NCBI RefSeq assembly: GCF_048564905.1
Contig: NC_132996.1
Span: forward strand, 7,502,001-7,566,000
Direction of reading: 5' to 3'
Length of the DNA stretch: 64,000 bases
Origin: Vicugna pacos
Taxonomy: Eukaryota > Chordata > Mammalia > Artiodactyla > Camelidae
Shown here: positions 58,431 through 64,000 of the stretch, piece by piece
How positions within the stretch are numbered: the first letter of the stretch is position 1
How the letters are laid out: each line of letters starts with the position of its first letter
Notes under the pieces: generated by a model
What the model saw: the letters and a program-made list of their open reading frames with translations, nothing else
Told to the model about the DNA's origin: nothing
The model's database searches: none
Position numbers and translations under genes: made by a program

Positions 58431-59800
58431 TGAGGCTCACTGCCAGACTGCAGATCATTAAATGCAGAGAGGAATTACAGCCATGGAGACAGTGAGTGTA
58501 AACTAATCTGATAATAGAAAAGGAAGTCAGACCAAAATGACTGAATATACAGTTTCCACTCTTTAAAACAAATTCAAATTTCACACTGCTTTCTTATATT
58601 AAGAATGATACAATCATCATTACAATGCCAGTTATCAAAAGTGTACATCCCTTTGGGATTCTACTTCCTGAATTACAATAACAAGTTTTCATGGAGGAAA
58701 CCAGAAAAAAACCTAAGTTAGATACATATTTAGCAAAATTATCTCACTATTTGTAAGCACTTATTAAATAAGTCTTCAAAGTTCCTAAGACATATTAAGG
58801 GAGTTAATAAAGTGATGTATGTTTTTCTTGACAAAAATTCTTATTTCCATAGATAGAAGTTGAAATTGTTTTTCATAAGTCTGCTGAAGAGAAATTAAAT
58901 TGTATGGGATGATTGATTGTCAAGGACATATGAGCAAAGTATTCATTTTCTTCAGAAATCATCCAATGATTTCTTCATGTTTTTACTTAACACATATCGT
59001 ACCAAGATGATAAGCTTTTCAGAGAGGCACATAGCAAAATAAATAAAAGATCAATAAAAGCCAAGTAACTTTCTATATTCCTGCAGAATTTGACATAAAG
59101 CCTTAACTTCAGCTTCCTTCACTTAGACAAATATACTCCAGTAGGAGTGTTCTTGCCACAAGCTTTCCAAGTTCCCTAGGAACTATCCATACATTGAAAA
59201 TTCTAAACAAAGATCAGAAGAAGGAAAAATATGGTTTTAGGGTAAGACATTCGATACCTAATACAGAATTTAGAGGATAAAAGGGCAAAGACAAGAATAC
59301 CGAAGGCCATTCCAGTTGCCATATTTCTTTGAGATAAACAGCCTGGTCAGGAAATAAGAGTGGCTTTGCTGGGTCTCACTGTTTGAGTGCCAAAATCAAT
59401 TCGGGGTTCCAAAAGCAAGGATGACAAAGGATGCCTTCTGTCTGAACAGAGAGGACTGGGGTGGAACAGGGATACATTTGAACTGATATTTGTTCCATCA
59501 AAGGTTGTTAGTTCTGATTCAATGATTGTGATCTTCGGTGCTGAACGACCAGCAGAACGCTGTTAACAGCCTGTTTTCTGGGGCTGGAGACGGGTAAGAA
59601 CTGTGATGTGTACCTTAGCTGCTTTTCATGTAGTACATAGTCCCATCATGGCTAATTTCAAGCTACCAAGAAGTGAAGAGAGGCACACAGTCAACTCATG
59701 CAAGCAGGAACAAGCCAGCTCCAACACACTGCTAGAATAGCTTCGAATATTCCACGGGATAAATAAGAAAAAAAAAATTTGCTTCAGATTTCTGTTTGGT
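58431..59800. other. Intron DNA, no clear feature
   Basis: AT-rich, without clear repeat or exon. The open frames here are short and unlike known proteins. Confidence 0.5.
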
Positions 59801-59804
59801 TGTT

Positions 59805-60325
59805 GTACTAGTTTTCTGTGTTTGCTGTAACAAAATATTACAAATTCTGTAGTTTAAGATGACACAGTTTTCTTCTCTTACAACCCTGGAGGTCGAAAGT
59901 TCAAAATCCGTTTCATTTGGCCTAAGTCAAGGTGTCCTCCCTGGAGGGTAGGGCCACACTCCCTCTGGGGGCTTTTGAGAAAATCCCTTCTATGCCATTT
60001 CCCGCTTCTGGAGCCGCATTCCTTGCTTTCCTTAGCTCATGGCCCCCTCCTCCATCTCCAAAACCCATACTCATGTCTACCTCCATAGAGATTAGTAGTC
60101 AAATATCCCCTGCCTCCTTCTTCTCAGGACATCTGCAACTACATTTAGGTCTGACCCCTATCAGCCAGAGTAATCCAGGCTAACCCAGTGTGATGTCCCC
60201 AATACCAAGATCCTTAGTCACATCTGCAAAAGCCCTTTACCATATAAGGTAATATTCAAAGTTTCCAGGAACTAGGATGTGAACATCTTGGGGACCATTA
60301 CTCTGGGTCTCACAAATCTCAAGGG
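59805..60325 (-). mobile_element. MaLR/ERVL-type LTR, fossil
   Basis: Reverse-oriented old LTR: TTGTACTAGTTTTCTGTGTT, GCTGTAACAAAATATTACAA, CTTACAACCCTGGAGGTCGA, TTAGCTCATGGCCCCCTCCT, CTTAGTCACATCTGCAAAAG and GATGTGAACATCTTGGGGAC, the order of common mammalian MaLR-like LTR sequence. Solo, broken, old. Reads with CNTN5. Confidence 0.65.
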
Positions 60326-61584
60326 TATGCCATTTAAAAACATCTTCCATTGCTTTTAGGACCTGCCCTATTCAGTAGTGAATTAACGGGTCGATTCGTA
60401 AATTACGTAAGTAGGTGCAAAATTTCCTTGTTGACACAATTCTTGCTTTAAAAATAAACCTGTTGTGTGCACATACATTCTTAGCTCATGACTTTGCCTG
60501 CAGTTCATTTAAAAAAAAAAAATGCTATCAGACTTCCTACCAGCATTTAGTAGATTACCTGCATCTACAGTCTTTTTACTCTTCTCTCCAATGTGACAAC
60601 TGATGAATTCTCTAACAAAGGCCCGTCATCTGCATGCGTTGTGAATTTATTCCCACTGATTTTCTTGTTACTTCCTCAATTCTTTTTCTATCTCTTGCAC
60701 TAGCCAACTCCAGAGATGGCAAAAGGACCCAGGGACTGTTCCTTCTTTTCTTTTCTTTTCCTTTCCTTTCTTTGCCTTTTTTTGATTATCCTCTCTGTAC
60801 CGCTTTGGAACCACTGCAGACCTAGGGGAGGGTTTGACAGAGTGGGAGGTCTTGTAAAGAGAATCTGGAGTGAGGAGTCTGGTGCTGTATGTACATGACG
60901 GGGACTGTGAGAAGATGCTTCGCTCTATCGTCCTGAAGAAAAGCTATTATCAGAACATGATGATCCTTTCTATCCCTAGAAACGCATGCAGTATCTTGTC
61001 CAATATTAATAGAATAATTTAAACTTCTCTTTTGTTTTTAGTTAATGTCTGCTTGTATATATTTTCCATCCTCTCACTTTCATACTTGCAAAGTTTTTAG
61101 AACAATGCTTCACAACTAATGAGTTGTGTATTGAGTAAATCAAAATAAAATAAGCTAAAAAATCTTTAGACTTGGACTGAGAATGCAAACAAGAGGAGGA
61201 ATGAAAGTATGAATTTGCCATACCTAAGACAAAGATGGTGAGACCTCGAAGGAAGAGGAGAGATAACAGTGTTGTGGGGCGGGGACGGGGGGGTGGAGTC
61301 TGAAGTGTGTCGTGGGAGGGATTTGGCAGTTGTAGGGATAAACGCTTGGCAAAAGGGAGACGTGGTTAAAGGTTGGGGTTTAGTCAATTTTTCTGGCATG
61401 CAGACTGCCAGCTCCTCGTTCACCATCTTCCAAACCATTAGTAGAAATCTGTGTTACTTATAAGGCTTTCGGAGCTAGATTTGTTTGTTTTGTTTTTAAC
61501 ACAATGCTGTGTGAAATCGGCTCCATGGGACACTGAATGAGGACAGGCAGGTCCTAAGATGCACGGTTACTTTTGGTATTTAGG
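60326..61584. other. Intron DNA with a polypyrimidine tract
   Basis: Contains a TTTTC/CTTTC-rich tract at about 60738-60782 and a G-rich patch at 61276-61296. No exon or named repeat. Confidence 0.5.
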
Positions 61585-61725
61585 CTAATATCCTCCCTTG
61601 TATTATATTGTGAATTACATAGGGACAATTACTGCATTTGTTTTGCCCTCCATCATATCCCCACCACCCAGCAAACTACCTGACACACAGTAGGTATGCA
61701 ATAAACATTGTAAATGTGTGAGGAT
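61585..61725 (+). mobile_element. L2 3' end fragment
   Basis: CACCCAGCAAACTACCTGAC then ACACAGTAGGTATGCAATAA matches the L2 end cctagcacagtgcctggcac, acagtaggcgctcaataaat. Confidence 0.6.
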
Positions 61726-61739
61726 AATTTTCCACAGAG

Positions 61740-61850
61740 CCAGCAGAGGAAAATCCGATCATGTCACTCATGTACTTTCCATCTTCTAAAGCTCCCCCAT
61801 CTACGTTTTGGACACCTCTTGTGTGACCCAATGATCTTGGCCAGAATTTT
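61740..61850 (+). mobile_element. L2-like fragment
   Basis: AATCCGATCATGTCACTCAT resembles aatctgatcatgtcactccc, followed by CTAAAGCTCCCCCATCTACG. Short. Confidence 0.5.
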
Positions 61851-64000
61851 TACTCCCACAACAGCTACTGCAACCAGGTCTGTGGAGGTGCAACCAATTT
61901 CACACAGCTGCAACTTGAAGGCATCCTGCAAATGTACGGAGTTAACTGCCTGTGGAGTCACCCTCAGGGAATGAGAGATGGAAGCCCATTGATAGGTCAG
62001 CCAAGAAGATTATTCTGAGTGCACTTCACAAGGCTCCGGTCCTGTGGGGTCAAGCTCCAGCTGCCTATACAAGTGGTCATTTCCATAATGTAACCGCCCT
62101 CTCCACTACTTCATTCCTCAACCCCACCCCATCCCACCATCCCGCTCTCTGGCATACATTTCAAATAAACCACCTTCGAGCAAATTTTGTTTCAAGCTTT
62201 GCTTTAGGACAACCCAAGCTAAGACAATGCATCCTACAATAGTTTATAAAGTGAAATCGTATTTGTACTTTCAGGGAAATCATTTGCTTATGTACATAGC
62301 GTCTATTATTTTTAGAAAGGTCTACTTTTTTTTTTTTCAGAGAAGTACAGAAACACAATGTTCTGAAATGATTTTTATAGCTAACTCTATGGTCACAGCA
62401 GAATAAACGTAATTTTTATATTCAAACCCCTGCAGAGGTGTTTGCCACGTCTGCAGAAATATCCATTATAATGCGTGTCTCTGCACTGAGAGGTCTGTAA
62501 AACCCAGCAGGAATCGCAGCTGACTGTGTTGCAAAAAATGGATTCATCCACAATCAGAGTCTATTTTTGTTTTCAGACTAAGTGTTTTGTATATGCCACT
62601 CACTTGGGAAAACATTCAAGAATATGTCCTTCTTCTGAACATACTTTCCAATTATTTGTTTGAAGAGAGATCAGACAGTAATGTAAATATGTTTTGAATT
62701 AAAAGCAATTCTAGTCTAATCTATGCCTTTTTGAAATGATTATTGAAATTTTCCAGTTTTTTGCATATCATCCTCATACGAATTCTGTAACCATTCAGTA
62801 AGCTAGGTAATTTTTAATAGAAACTGTGAATTTAGCATTGCATATAAATGTTAAGGGTGGGAAGATTGAATGTTGAGTGCTTCCCTGTCTGTGGAGTTAG
62901 TTCCCTTCTGAGGTGGGGGTGGGGGTGGCTGGGAGAGGTGGGTTCACAGTCAGCTCGGCTTTGATGTGAGGGTAAGGAACTGGCTGTCAAGCTGTAGACA
63001 CCCACGTGCTAGAATGAGACGATTTTGCATTGGGTGGCACTACTCACATTAAGAACGTTAGCTTTCCCTGGAAAGTTCACTCACGTTAAGAGGCGAGCCC
63101 TCTGGTCTTTCTGTGTGTAGGGATAGAGAAGAGAATGGATTCTAATATGTCACTGAAGCCTCTGTTCAACACACATACACCTTCAATCCCCTTTGTTTGG
63201 CCCCATTTGTCACGCCCATCCTTAGCTAACTTTGATTTGAGAGCTTTTTCAGAGTTCCATTTCGCGCACGGTTTTTAGCCCCTTCTTTATATCCCTTAAA
63301 CTATTCTAGGTTTTAGTTGCTCCGCCTGTTTAATTCTCAAACTCACATCCTTCCTTCTTCTTGCAGAAATATATCAAAAGATCTCATTTGTTAGTGACAT
63401 GCTTCCGCTCCTTCCCATTGATGATACGCATCTTTTCTTCCAGGGTCTGGGAAGGGAGAGAGGCGACTAATATGGGCACCCAGTCCACCATCTTGAGCTG
63501 CGTGCCCACTTCTTGCTGAAATACTCTTTTCTCTTGGCTTCCTTGACAGGACACTATTGTTTTTCCTATTGTCTTCTCCTTCTCGTTATGTTTTTTTTTG
63601 TTTCCTTTTTAAAAAAAATGAAGTATAGTTATCTTTTGTAGGGTTTTCATTCTTTACCTTTCCAATGCAACCTGGATGACTCAAGGCTTGGTTCTGAGCT
63701 CGCTTCTCTTTTTTTCATACTCATTTCATGGGCTTTCTTAACCACGCTAGTGGTTTCATTTATCATTCGCATTGTGACGACTCGTGTTCATATTTCAACC
63801 CTACTGTTGAAAGTATGAATTGCATTTGTAGAGCAAAATTTTAAGTGAAATCACATCCAAAGTGTATCACAATATTATTTTCCTTGTTATAATCGATTTA
63901 AAGTTTCACCCATGAAAAACACATCTAGTACAGCATACAGAACTACAGATAGATTAAAGATCTGAAACAGTATGATACTGAATAGTAATTACATAGTAAT
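61851..64000. other. CNTN5 intron upstream of exon A, distal part
   Basis: AT-rich with T-rich runs (62322-62338, 63588-63620). The exon encoding the end of Ig2 is not present, so it must lie beyond position 64000. No named repeat is recognisable here. Confidence 0.5.

Noticed and set aside
61166-61463. G-rich patch with overlapping frames as a CpG-island promoter
   Set aside because: Very short, few CpG, and no adjacent first exon.

Overview
The window is intronic, repeat-dense DNA of a placental mammal. It carries four internal exons of one gene, contactin-5 (CNTN5), read on the minus strand. The encoded residues match my memory of human contactin-5 almost residue for residue across immunoglobulin domains 3 and 4. 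All four exons have AG/GT borders on the minus strand, and their reading phases fit together without a gap. No other protein-coding gene is credible here: the remaining open frames are short chance frames or pieces of LINEs.

Layout, in transcription order (high to low coordinates). 37981-64000 is the intron upstream of the first exon seen, running off the window. Exon A (37878-37980) and exon B (8949-9130) make Ig3 and are separated by a 28.7 kb intron. Exon C (3672-3808) and exon D (1715-1844) make Ig4. 1-1714 is the start of the next intron. Each exon pair begins and ends in phase 1, so each Ig domain is a symmetric two-exon module.

The introns are a layered fossil record. It contains a 3.1 kb antisense-reading LINE-1 with several microsatellites grown inside it (4290-7384), and several younger 5'-truncated L1 tails with recognisable target-site duplications (12234-12849, 31621-31800, 38655-39518, 40688-40905). 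One L1 has an inverted 5' part (50820-51328). There are older L1s, L2 and MIR fragments, a CR1/L3 reverse-transcriptase remnant (56786-56940), two copies of one hAT MITE family and a Tigger1-type DNA transposon. Two solo ERV1-like LTRs (48881-49480, 55014-55490), two MaLR-like LTRs and a 5'-truncated UBE2C processed pseudogene (11440-11768) complete the set. The best small-scale structure is a three-level nest at 23881-24967: old L1, then Tigger1, then a roughly 45 bp L1 tail with an 18-nt duplication.

Organism: the 3' ends of the young L1s look like those of even-toed ungulates, and to my recollection most like camelids. No Alu, rodent B1/B2, BovB/Bov-tA or pig PRE-1 element is visible, and neither is a clear camelid vic-1 SINE. 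The species call is therefore an inference. I found no undescribed multi-gene system in this window.
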